From Calonectria ilicicola (Eukaryota; Ascomycota; Sordariomycetes; Hypocreales; Nectriaceae): 64,000 nucleotides of DNA. The translations under genes were made by a program, and so were the position numbers. The stretch spans positions 2,294,001-2,358,000 of the forward strand of contig CP085826.1 of assembly GCA_020809705.1 (NCBI GenBank), written 5' to 3'. Shown here piece by piece: positions 26,513 through 37,544 of this stretch. A model generated the notes under the pieces. That model had not been told where the DNA came from. It saw only the letters and a list, made by a program, of their open reading frames with translations, and did no database searches. Position 1 is the stretch's first letter; each line of letters opens with the position of its first letter.

Positions 26513-27050
26513 TATAAAAAAGTACTTTATATACTAATATAAAATATAATTCTTATATAATATACAAAAATTAATTAATCTTTTAATCTATTAAATTAAA
26601 TAATATACCTCTTATCTTCTTACAATTATTCTTATACATTATAAATCTTCTAACTATATAAAGATTATAAATTCAAACCCTAAATTTATAATTATATTAA
26701 ATTTATATTAAGCTTATAAGATTATTATATATAATTATTATTATAGCTAATTTTAAGAGTTAATATTAATTATATTATTTTTAGATATTTAATAAGATTA
26801 ATTTAGTTTTTTAGAAGTTAAAATATATAAAGTTTAATAATTAATTGTTTAAGGTTAATAATATTTTTAAGTAAGATTATTAAGATTAATAGAGGAATAA
26901 TATAGCTTGGAATGTATTGTTAGAGGAAAGGGGATAATTATAAGGAAGTGCTTTATATATTAATATAAGATGTAATTTTTATATAATATATAAGAATTAA
27001 TTAATTTTTTAGTTTATTAAATTAAATAATATATTTTTTATTTTTTTATA
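26513..27050 (+). mobile_element. TRIM-like miniature LTR element, copy 1
   Basis: Two direct repeats of 112 bp (26513-26624 and 26939-27050) enclose 314 bp, 538 bp in total. The repeats align without gaps and nearly all differences are transitions. The left LTR ends TTACA, and the left end TATAAAAAAG corresponds to TGTAAGGAAG, so the ancestral termini were TGT..ACA. The pentamer TTTTA flanks the element (26508-26512 and 27051-27055). A purine tract, AGAGGAAAGGGG (26922-26933), lies five bases before the right repeat, as expected of a polypurine tract, which sets the orientation. There is no coding frame. These are the marks of a terminal-repeat retrotransposon in miniature. Confidence 0.82.
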
Positions 27051-27477
27051 TTTTAATTAAATTTATTAAATTTAATTTTATTAATTTAAATTAATTAATT
27101 TAAATTAATTAATTAATATATTTAATTATAAATTTATTTTTTAAAAGATTATTATTAATTTAAATAATATATTATTTATAAGTAAATATTTTAATTATAT
27201 GTATATATTTAAGGGTATATATTTAAAAGAGGTTTATTTAAATAAAATTCTTTTTTTATTATATAAGATATTTATTTATTAAGATTTTTATTTTATATTA
27301 TTTTTAAATTTTAAAGTTAATATAAAGGTAATTATATTAATTAATATAAAAGTTTATTATAAAATATACCTTTAAATCTTATAATTTTATTAGTATCTTT
27401 CTTTTTTAAAAAAAGAAAATAATTATATAAAAAATATATTATATATATTTTTTAAATTAATTATTTTATAATAAGAT

Positions 27478-27560
27478 AAATAATAATAATAAATAATAAA
27501 ATAAATAATAATAATAAATAATAAAATAAATAATAATAATAAATAATAAAATTAATTTTA
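27478..27560. repeat. Tandem array of about 29-bp AT units
   Basis: Three near-identical units of the form AATAAAATAAATAATAATAA repeat between R1 copy f and the next repeats. They look like amplified R1 internal sequence. Confidence 0.55.
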
Positions 27561-28049
27561 AAATATTTTAAAATAATTAAAAATATAAAATTAAAAAAAA
27601 TAAATAATAAAAATTATAAATAAATATATATATTAAATAAAATAATTAAAAATATATAATAATTATATATAATAAATATAATAAATATAATAATATATAA
27701 AAATTATTTTTTATATTTATTAAATAATTTATAAAATAAAAATTTATAAATATAATTAATAAATTATAATTAATAAAATAAAATATAAATAATAATTAAA
27801 AATATTAATTTTAATAAATTATAAATTTTAATTTAAAAAAAAACTTTAAAATTATAATAATAATAAATATAATTAAATTTAATTATATAATTTATTTAAT
27901 TAAAATATAATTAATTTATAATAATAAAATTATTTTTATAAAAATTTAAATAATTATATTTAAAATAGCTTCTTTTATTAAAATTATAAATCTTAATATA
28001 TATTTTTTATTACTTTTAATATAATATTATAAAAAATAAAATTTATTAA

Positions 28050-29115
28050 ATTTAAATTTATTATATTTTTATATTATTTTTTTTAAAATTTAATATTCTT
28101 TTTTAATAAATTTTTAATTATTTTATAAAAAAATAAAAAATATATTATTTAATCTAATAAATTAAAAAATTAATTAATTTTTATATATTATATAAAAATT
28201 ATACCTTATATTAATATATAAAATACTTTCTTATAATTATCCTCCTTTCTCTAATAATATATCCTAAATTATATTATTCCTTTATTAATTTTAATAATTT
28301 TATTTAAAAATACTATTAATCTTAAATAATTAATTATTAAGCCTTATATACCTTAACTTTTAAAAAATTAAATTAATCTTATTAAGTATTTAAAAATAAT
28401 ATAATTAATATTAATTTCTAAGATTAGTTATAATAGTAATTATATATAATAATCTTATAAGCTTAATATAAGTTTAATATAGTTATAGATCTAGGGTTTG
28501 AATTTATAATCTTTATATAATTAAAAGATTTATAATATATAAGAATAATTATAAGAAGATAAGAGGTATATTATTTAATTTAATAAATTAAAAGATTAAT
28601 TAATTTTTATATATTATATAGGAATTATATTTTATATTAGTATATAAGGTACTTTTTTATATATTTATATTAAAATTATTAATAAAAATATAAAATATTT
28701 AAAATTTATATATAATAAATTTTATTTTTTAATAAATTATAAAATTAATTTTAAAATTTATATTTAATTTATTTTTAATAAATTTTAATTAATATATAAT
28801 ATATAATATAAAAGATAATTATATATAAAAAATATTATTAATATATTTTTTAATAAATAAATAATTTTAATTATAAAAAATATAATATTTAAATAATATT
28901 ATATTAAAAATAATAAAAAATATATATTAAGATTTATAATTTTAATAAAAGAAATTATTTTAAGTATAATTACTTAAATTTTTATAAAGATAATCTAATT
29001 ATAAAGTTAATTATATTTTAATTAAGTAAATTATATAATTAAATTTAATTATATTTATTATTATTATAATTTTAAAGCTTCTTTTAGATTAAAGCTTATA
29101 ATTTATTAAAATTAA
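28050..29115 (-). repeat. R2 dispersed repeat, interrupted by TRIM copy 2
   Basis: R2 sequence in reverse orientation runs 28050-28123 and 28662-29115; the 538-bp TRIM-like element fills the gap. The join AATTATTT + ATATTAAAATT reproduces the uninterrupted sequence of the R2 copy near 1178-1194. Further partial forward R2 sequence lies just upstream (about 27815-28040). Confidence 0.6.
28124..28661 (-). mobile_element. TRIM-like miniature LTR element, copy 2
   Basis: The reverse complement of copy 1, of exactly the same length (538 bp), with its own direct terminal repeats whose 87-bp cores lie at 28141-28227 and 28567-28653. The interior is collinear with copy 1 throughout, including the purine tract. 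The pentamer TATTT flanks it (28119-28123 and 28662-28666) and is present once at the empty site in another R2 copy. A different target duplication from copy 1 shows the two are independent insertions, not a duplicated block. Confidence 0.82.
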
Positions 29116-29539
29116 AAAATTTAATTTATTATATATAAATTTTAAATATTTTAATTTTATATTATTAATTTTAATATAAATAATTAAAAATTTATTTAAA
29201 AAAATATTAAATTATAAAAAATATTATATAAAATTATATTAAATTTATATTTAAAAAACTAAATTTTAAAAAAAGCTTTATTATAAATGTTTATAATAAT
29301 AAGTATAAAGTTTAAATAATTGAAATTTAAAAAAAATAAGGTTTATTTATAAAAATAAAAATTAAATAGTATTTATTTAAGTAATTAAAAGTAATTTTTT
29401 TAATATTTAATAATAATACAATTATTAAAAAAATTAATATTAATATTTAATATATAATTTAAAAAGTAATTATTTATAAAAAATATTATTAATTATAAAA
29501 TAAAAAAATCTTTAATTTTATTTTAATAAATTATAAACT

Positions 29540-30300
29540 TTAATTTAAAGAAAGCTTTAAAATTATAATAATAATAAATATAATTAAATTTAATTATATA
29601 ATTTATTTAATTAAAATATAATTAACTTTATAATAAAATTACTTTTATAAAAATTTAAAAAATTATATTTAAAATAATTTCCTTTATTAAAATTATAAAT
29701 ATTAATATATATTTTTTATTATTTTTAATATAATATTATTTAAATATTATATTATTTAAATATTATATTATTTATAATTAAATTTATTTATTTATTAAAA
29801 ATATATTAATAATACTTTTTATAAATAATTATTATTTAATTAATATATATATTTTTAAATAAAATTTAATAAAAATAATCTTTTTTAATATATATATTAT
29901 AAAATTAATATTATTAATTTTATAATATTATAAAAAATAAAATTTATTAAATATAAATTTTAAATATTTTTTAAAAATAAATTTAATATAAATAATAAAA
30001 AGTTTATTTAAAATCCTTTATATTTAATTATTATATTAATAATTATAAATATTTTTTATAAAGCTTATATTTTCTTTATATAAATCTTTAAATATAAATT
30101 TATTAAGGTTTTATATTATTTTTTTTAAAATAATTATATTTATTATTAATAAAGTAATTTTTATTTATAATATTTAAAAATAAAAAAGAAAGTTAATAAA
30201 TAAAAGAAAGTAATAAATATATTAAAATTAAGGAAAAAGGAGAGTTAAATAGTATTTATTAAGTAATTAAAAGTGCTTTTTTTTTAATTTAATATTTAAT
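29540..30300 (+). repeat. R2 dispersed repeat, forward copy next to the block edge
   Basis: Collinear with the R2 copy at 10616, ending in AGTAATTAAAAGTGCTTTTT near 30257-30280. It is the last recognisable repeat before composition changes at about 30,430. Confidence 0.55.
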
Positions 30301-30556
30301 AATAATATAATTATTATCTTTAATTTTATATTTAAATAAATATAATAATAATTATTATTTAATTTATATTTTTTTATTTATTTAAGAATTTAAGTATATA
30401 TTATTATTAAATAGTATTTATTTCAGCCTAATATCACTGTGGGGAACACATGCTTACTATTATCTAACACGCCGAGCAAGGTCTAAACGTACTCATTTAA
30501 TTTATTTAACTATCACTCTTTTCTTATCTTATCCCAACTTCTCTCTTACATCAAAC

Positions 30557-31569
30557 ATGGAGAAGAGTGAACACTCCGCTGATGCTACAGCTACGGCAGG
30601 CCAAGATACTTCAGGGCCAGAAATACAGCGCCAGTCAACACCTCCCCTTATTCTGGTCCTTCTCAATCTCTCATTCAACGCACACCTCCTGTGGAGGAGC
30701 TTGAACGACCAATAAAAGCGCCAATCCGTTATCCAGGACTTCCCAAGCTTGATTATCGACTTTACTCACCTCCCCTTTTTAAGCTTTCAAATGATTCAAA
30801 AACACTCTCATCACGAGCCGAGTATCTTTCCACTAACGCCACCGCTTTGGTGTCGCTCATCAGATCCCAAGCATCAATCCCTCCCAAACCTCAGATTCAC
30901 ATCAGAGGTACCCGCGGTCGCAAAGTGGACTTTGATGTTAAGCTTAATTTGATGAGTTTACTTGTTCCCGACGATGACAAACATCGCATTGACTACATTC
31001 GCTGTGTTGGTGAAGGCGAGCTAGCGTACCGGGGTGGTGTTCGTCCTGATATCCTTCCAGAGGTTGGAGATGCCGGACTTGAGGAATGGTGTCGCCGCTA
31101 TGTCCAAGATTCATCTTCAGTCAAACTTTTCGCTTTGGATCGTGTAGTGGCAAATCTTGACACAGAGTGGCTGGAGGGCCAGATCCGGAGCTTAATCGCG
31201 TCTCTCAACTATCGAGGAGTTGTTGATGTGATTTTTGTCGTTACCCATAGTCGTGTCACGATTCAAAATCCCGACAGAGTCAATCAGTTCTTCACAAATG
31301 TAACAAGCTTGTTTTCGGGGAAAACAAAATATGAGGTAGTTAAGTCAGTCTGGCCTTTCGCCACAACTAAGAGTGGAGAACCAGGTCGACGATGTATTGT
31401 CCAAAGCGAGGAAGTTTGGTGGAAGGAATGGAAGATTCCAATCAAGTATGCTATTTCTCAAAAACGGCATGGATGGGTTACTGTTGAGGATAAGCTGGAG
31501 GCAGTCATGGAAGGTAAGGGCAGTGGAACACAGACAATTGACTGGGGTCCAGATGGTCTGGGTAATTGA
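30557..31569 (+). CDS. Uncharacterised protein; 5' structure unresolved
   Basis: I do not recognise a named family. The secure part is the open frame from about 30629 to the stop at 31567-31569, with good coding character: a proline-rich start (PPVEELERPIKAPIRYPGLP), then a compact mixed alpha/beta region of about 250 residues including RGTRGRKVDFDVKLNLMSLL and WWKEWKIPIKYA. No signal peptide, membrane span or catalytic motif is visible. The frame has no ATG before residue 80 or so. The nearest upstream ATG (30557, in a good context) lies in another frame. A 62-nt GT..AG intron (30567-30628) would join them and give 316 residues; otherwise a one-base frameshift near 30635-30660 is needed, because the 30557 frame also looks coding for about 25 residues. 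It is the gene nearest the RIP block, only about 130 bp away. Confidence 0.6.
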
Positions 31570-32501
31570 TGACTGTTGTTGGACGATGAGTGATGATCTG
31601 AGCAAAGACTTGGAAACAAGGCCCACGATTTAATCCAGCAACTTGGCTGGAAATACCCGAAATTTCCATAGGGAATTTTGCTCAATTCACCTGATGCATG
31701 AGTCATCGAGATCACCAAAAGCTGTTCCGGGATGATTAGATCTTGGGGAGTTCAGTCGGGTTAACCTCTGATTCATGTCCGAAAATCATGAGTGGGGAGA
31801 CCAGCAGTGGGCCTAATTTGTGTATAGGGATTGGGCTGGTGTTTTAGATAATGTTTTATTAACATACTTAAGAGTTATTGGTATCGATTTGGTGCTTCAC
31901 TAAATGACTGGAGGAATATTTGAATGGTTATGGCGCAGCAGCAGTGTCCCCGCTCCTTGCTCCGCATTTTGGGGCAAAGCGAGAAGGATCTATGATTTAC
32001 CGCTGCCGCTCTATACTGTGCAAGGTGTCTCATTTACCCCAAGAAAGTCTTTGAGTAGGTGTTAGCACCATTTACACCGGTGGATTCTCAAAACTACTCC
32101 TGGCCCACCCTTGAAACATCATCTATAAACTTGTAGTCATAGATGGGTATGTGCTGGTTCTTGGTTGATGACTCACGCCGCGTATTGCATCGCCACAGTT
32201 AGTTAGCCTGGCAATGCGTCCCCTCACCGATGTAGTCATCCAGGTACATGTAACTCTCGTGACACGAGGTTAGTGGGATCAATGCCAAATAAGAAGTCGG
32301 AAGCCTGTTGTATTGGATGAATTGGGTGATTGAACTTCTTGTTGTATTGCACTCCAGCGTCTGATTTCAGGCGCTTGTCCCGACCATTGGCTGGCCCCAG
32401 TTGCACCAACCCGACTGTTAATCACATTCCATTCTTAAATTTCTTACACTTTCGTCCCGCTTCCACAAAACGGAGGCATTTCTGGACTATTTTGGATCGC
32501 C
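31570..32501. other. Intergenic region, no gene seen
   Basis: About 930 bp of normal GC between two genes on the same strand. It must hold the 3' end of the upstream gene and the promoter of the RNA-processing fusion gene. The last 100 bp are pyrimidine-rich (TTTCTTACACTTTCGTCCCG), as is common just upstream of fungal start codons. No repeat or RNA gene was recognised. Confidence 0.6.
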
Positions 32502-35500
32502 ATGGGGCAAACTGGTCAAGAATCAGAACACCATTTCGCGTTCGCATCCTACGAGACGGCACTGTGCCTAATTCCACCAGAACCTTTATGGGAATCTGTG
32601 GATCGACTCAGAGGCCTCTATGACAAGGCATATGGAGCATGGCCTCCACATATCAACCTTGTTTACCCCTTCGTCCAGCCAGACAACCTTTCAGATGCCG
32701 CGGAAGCCATCAGTCAGCTCTCACTGGAGCAGTATAATTGCTGCATTAAATTGGAGGCGGCGGACGTATTTTTGCACAAACATTCCAACACCATCTTTTT
32801 ACGCCCAGCCAGTGGCTCTGAAACTGACACGTTGTTACGACTTCAAGATGAAGTCTGCACCGCACTCGGCCAAACTGGCAAATCTGGATATCGTCCGCAT
32901 ATGACAATTGGCCAAAGTGAGAATCCCCTTAAAGCTCCCCATCATTTTCTCCTCGAAAAAGCCCGCCTCCTTGCCCCAGTTATGTGGGATTTAGCACAAA
33001 TTGCCATACTTATTCGAGATACTGGGCCATCGCGTGGAGAAGGCACGAGGCCAATGAGGTTATGGGCCACCTTTGATGTGTCGCTCTCTTTGTTCAAGCG
33101 TTCTGATCCTCCTGATATATTCTACAAGGCACCGAGCATCATTCCTCAACCTGGAAATAAGGCTTTGCTTCCTATTATTGCCACACAGAAATCATTTAAT
33201 TATGTCAAGCTATCTGAGGATTGGCAAGAAATAGTCAAACCAATCAAACCGGCCTCTAACCAAGCTGTCTTGTCTCGACTTGTTGTCGCTTCATACAACA
33301 CCTTGGCTGAATTCGAATGGCCACCCCAATCTGATAGACACCCAGGACTTCTGAACAGTCTGCTATCAAGCCGTGCGGATGCCGATGTCTTGGTTCTCCA
33401 AGAAGTCACTGATCACTTCCTTCCTTTTCTGCTTGCCAACGAGAATATCCGGATGAAGTATCCATACTCTACTCATGGACCCCCAAACCAGCCTGGCATT
33501 GGCCCTCTACCTAGTCTTCTCAACGTGGTAGTGTTGAGTAAATTTCCCGTCCAATGGGAATATTTATCATTTCAACGAAAACATAAAGGTTGTGCTATTG
33601 TCCGGCTCCCCACAATTGGGGTTCATGATTCCGATGATATTTTTCAGCCTTGGATCGTCGCGGCCTGCCACCTCAGTCAAGGCCTTACCGATGGTGCTGT
33701 TGTAGCCAAAAGGAATGAGATACAGAGGATATTGGATCATCTTTCTAACAATTACGCCCAACATCCTTGTATAATTGCAGGCGACTTTAACATATCTACA
33801 TCTACTTACACAATAGAAACTGCGAAAAAAAGACAAGTCGTCTCGTCTCAAACTTTGCAATACCTGCAAGACATTGATCAGCTACTGTCTGATGCAGGGT
33901 TCCAAGATGCCTGGTTGGCTACGCGCCTCGAATCGGGCGAGTCCTCTGATGTAGCAAATGATTACCGAAATGCTGCAGATGTCTACGAAGGAGAACAAGG
34001 TGCCACTTTCGACCCATTTGTCAACAGCCTGGCAGCTAAACTTGTCGGTACCGGTCTAAACAATCGCCCCCAAAGATACGACCGCATTCTTGTCAGAACG
34101 AATAGCGAATATCACCCAAAGGGCTTCAATATGTTTGGTCAAACTCCAGTAGAGGGTTCCAAAGGAGCAGATCCAATATATCCTAGCGATCACTGGGGTA
34201 TCAGATGCTTACTCATGCGCTCAGAAGATCAAAATGGGCGCAAGAAAATCGACCAGGTAGATATTCATCCCCAACAGGCACCTGGGAGTTTGAATAACCT
34301 TGATGATCTGAAACTGGTTCTGCGTACTCATGGCTTTTTACCGGCCGAGGCCGAGATGAGATGTCGCAAAGAAGCCCTCCAACTTTTAGAGAAAATTCTG
34401 ATGGATTCTGAGAAGCCTGGAGTACAAAACGATTCACGATCAGGTTTAATTTTGCGTTTAGTTGCTGTTGGTTCCTATGGTTTAGGGGTCTGGACCTCCA
34501 CTTCTGATATCGACTGTCTCTGCATAGGGTCTATTAGCTCCAAGACTTTTTTTGCCCTTGCTGTGCAAAGGCTAAAAAGGGCTGCTCCAGAAGATGCCAG
34601 GATTTTGCGCCGAGTTAGGGCTAGCTCTGGATATATGCTAGAACTAGAAGTGCGTGGGATCAAGTTTGATCTTCAGTACTGTGCTGCGGCATCTATTGCT
34701 AATGGGTAAGTTTTCTTCGCATCTTGTGAAGCTTGGGTGGTTTTCTAGGTGCTAACTTGTCATAGCTGGCCAGATGTCATGAAGCGCCCGCCAAATGATC
34801 CCGCATTCGCGCTATTGCCGCAGGTGCTTTTGAAGTTGAAACCAGCCAGAGATATGCTATATCTCCGAAGATCAATTCCAGATATGGGACAATACCGCAT
34901 TGCCCATCTTTTTGTTAAAGCATGGGCAAAGGCTCGTGGCATCTACTCATCTAAATTTGGGTTCTTGGGAGGCATTCATATTTCTGTCATGCTTGTACCC
35001 ATCTGTAAGATGTTGGCTTTTACCAGAGGAACTGTGTCCGCCTCAGACCTCTTAGTGACGTTCTTCCATCATTACTCAAATTCAGATTGGGAAAAACTGA
35101 TTGTCTTCGACCCGTTTTTTCACAAAGACCTAAGGTATCATCGAACCTTTAGGGAACCGTTCTGTCTCCTAGGCTGGCATGCTCCCTCACTGAATACGGC
35201 TATGAATGCTTCAGTTCCGACGGTAAAGGCGATAGACGTCGAGTTTAAACGGGCTAGGGAGCTTCTAATGACCCAAGGTATGACTTGGGATGATATTTTG
35301 GGGACCGAAAGTGACCACGAGACAAACCAAGGAGCAACTGAGTTCTTGCGAGCGTATCGAAGTTATGCGAAGATTGATGCGCACTATTGGGGCTCATCTC
35401 CAGAGAAAGGAAACCGATTTATTGGCTGGTTAGAGTCACGTTGTGTTATGCTCCTTGTTGGTGAGATTGCATTTTTTTTTGTCTCCATTGACGATTTAAC

Positions 35501-36280
35501 AGGGCACTAACGTAGTGCACAGATATTAACAGGAAACTGAAAGGTATTTCGGCACGTATTTGGCCGGCCAGGTTTGTGGACGGCGCCTCTACAGCTGCAC
35601 ATGATGTTGGAACAGAATACCATGGGTGCTACCTGGTGGGCCTTGAGTGGGATGGTGACAGGGAATCGGCCAAAGAAGAACGAAAGGACGCCTATGGTTC
35701 ACTCAAAAACGTTCTGAAAGATTTTGAGGGGAGAATCCATAGCGATGAGAAATATTTCGATGCACAGACCTGTTGGATGAGCTGTTCGGTGGCCCGCAGC
35801 AGCGACATCGAAAGCCTAGAACTTGACCAGAGTCGTTGGGGGGAAGGTGCCGGTGATGATGATGATGACAATGACTCAGAAGACGACATGGGTCTTGATG
35901 ACGAAGAAAACGAGGAGGGGGACGATGGGGACGCAGACTCTGGATCAAGACTGCGGCGCGGTGTGACAGGGGCGTTAGGCAGGAAGGGGATAGTACACGC
36001 CCCTGGGCTGGGCAAGTTTCGGACGGCAGCCGACGTTCTCAATCGTCTCCGGTGGGACGGCAACATGGACAGCAATGACTATATTGTTGGGTACGAGGAC
36101 CGGTTTATCGGGGCACAGGAGAAGGCGGTGGAACAGTGGAAAAGTGACCAGACGGATGAAGAATTCATCCCGCAGCACCGAATCCTTTACTTCAAGCGAA
36201 AAAGCGATGGAGCAATTGTGTGGGAACGGAGGACTAGGATTGATCATATATTTGGGAGTGGTGTGAAGACTGAAGGATGA
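32502..36280 (+). CDS. RNA end-processing fusion: 2H phosphoesterase, EEP nuclease, nucleotidyltransferase, MJ1316
   Basis: Three exons (32502-34705, 34766-35460, 35523-36280; introns 60 and 62 nt with CTAAC branch sites) encode 1,218 residues. Domains in order: a 2'-5' RNA ligase/2H phosphoesterase with two His motifs (H50-I-N and H133-M-T); an endonuclease/exonuclease/phosphatase domain with N266, E301, GDFN (D428, N430) and S-D563-H564; a poly(A)-polymerase-type nucleotidyltransferase with G657-S658, D669-x-D671 and D723, followed by the PAP central domain (YRIAHLFVKAWAKARGIYS, GFLGG); a very acidic linker (about 1070-1110); and an MJ1316/DUF504 domain (about 1130-1210), a family predicted to recognise cyclic-phosphate RNA ends. 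All key residues are present except Asn for the usual Thr/Ser in the first 2H motif. A role in trimming, tailing or repairing RNA ends is inferred. No targeting signal was seen. The start has a strong context (CCATGG). Confidence 0.87.
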
Positions 36281-37544
36281 GTTGTCAAGGCTGAGTGATC
36301 CAGAGATAGAAGAGCTTGGACATGTTATATATCCAAAACGAGCTTAAGCCTTTTAAAGACAAGCCCCAGCCGAGGACAGACGACATGTTAGATATCGAAG
36401 CAAGCAGCAAATAGGTAAGTACTCAGCAATGCGTGGCGCATCCGTGGGTGCCGACTCCGTATTTTTGCAGTGGATTGTCCCGCACATGACTCCTCGTACA
36501 AGTGGACGCAGTGGAGCAATGCTTGCATAGTGTGACGGTTCACATATGCATGCTCTCTCCATTCTGTGTTTAGGCATGGAACGTGGATGTTGTGGGAACG
36601 TGCCAAGGGTGCACGTTGCGTTGCTAGCTGCAGCCAGAACCCAAGTGCCTGGTTTCGATATCAGGACTGGAACCCAACTTCCATCCACCTGAGTAACCTC
36701 AATAGGCAACTCTGCATGCAAAACAAGCCGCTAGATGCACAATGAGCATTACTTAATGAGCTAGGTTCCCTCAGATTGGGCTGGCGGTGCCCAAAGTATA
36801 TATCGCAAGAGCGCGCATCCATTTGTGGCTCGAGCAAAGGTTAGGTAAAAGAAGTGAGAGTATTCCGCCGTCCAGTAGTCGGCTGATGCCATTCCAACTT
36901 AAGGTACCCACCACGATTGATGACGATGATGATGACGAGGAGAGTGCGGCGACGATGGCAATGGCATGGCATAGCGGGCGTGGGGGCATCACTCTGTTTC
37001 ATGTTTCATCCATCACAGCCGCGTCTCACTGCCACATCCCTCGGTTCCGCGGCTCAGCAAGGCGATTGGCAACCCAAGTTAGGCGATGCCCCCCTGCCAC
37101 TTCCGAAGGAAACCCCCTGGTGTCCTTGACGGCCCAAGCCTGTCCCAATAGCTATCAAGACGCTCGCTGCTATTGAACTTGGCATCAGCACGCCCAACCA
37201 AGCATCACCGCCTGCTCCCTTTAAAACAGCCTCACTTGCGCCCCACTCAACGGAGATAATACTATCGTGTCGTGTCAGTGCTGACTGGCCTCTCTGACCC
37301 CTGATCATTACTCAACTATAAATCTCGTCTACATCCGACGACCAAGTTTCCCTATGTGTCCCAACTCCACGTCCGGCCAACACATTAACTTTCTATTTCC
37401 TCTTGACACCACTCAAGAAAATATAGTTCTGGTTACATCCATACCTCCTCCACCTTAACTAGATCGCCAGCTAATTCCTAAACCTCTCAACTTTGCCGCC
37501 CCTCCCCCACCTTTCTTCATAGCCAAACTCCAGTCACTGAAGGA
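36281..37544. other. Intergenic region with promoter of the small Cys-rich gene
   Basis: No supported gene in the first kilobase; several overlapping frames exist but none has coding character. A simple GATGAC/GATGAT repeat lies near 36918-36940. A TATAAAT box is at 37317-37323, followed by about 200 bp of C- and T-rich leader before the ATG at 37545. Confidence 0.55.

Larger units (their letters stand above)
25790..27433 (-). repeat. R1 dispersed repeat, copy f, carrying two insertions
   Basis: R1 sequence runs 25790-25896, 26217-26512 and 27051-27433, in the reverse orientation and in the same order as copies b and e. The two gaps are filled by the SINE-like element (25897-26216) and a TRIM-like element (26513-27050). 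Removing both leaves a copy of about 0.8 kb, the family length. Confidence 0.7.
1..30430. repeat. 30-kb AT-rich, RIP-degraded repeat block
   Basis: The whole stretch is almost only A and T. The few surviving C residues sit mostly before T (and G after A), while CpA/TpG and CpG are nearly absent, which is the footprint of repeat-induced point mutation (CpA to TpA on either strand). Apart from one low-complexity 60-codon frame no open reading frame survives. The block contains nested transposable elements and two short dispersed repeat families listed separately; the gaps between them (for example 4000-5250, 5440-9300, 11300-13840, 14030-15390) hold unresolved AT-rich sequence in which I recognise nothing. 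The block continues beyond the left edge. It could be a pericentromeric, subtelomeric or interstitial AT isochore; the sequence does not decide this. Confidence 0.93.

Noticed and set aside
1..30430. CRISPR-like or satellite array
   Set aside because: The repeats are dispersed and inverted, not regularly spaced; only short local tandem arrays were seen (15395-15495, 27478-27560).
32330..32904. Frames of 94-97 codons overlapping the start of the RNA-processing gene
   Set aside because: They are out-of-frame shadows; the main frame carries the conserved 2H motifs.
35692..36075. 127-codon minus-strand Ser/Pro-rich frame
   Set aside because: It is the antisense of the acidic Asp/Glu linker, which reads as Ser/Pro-rich on the other strand.
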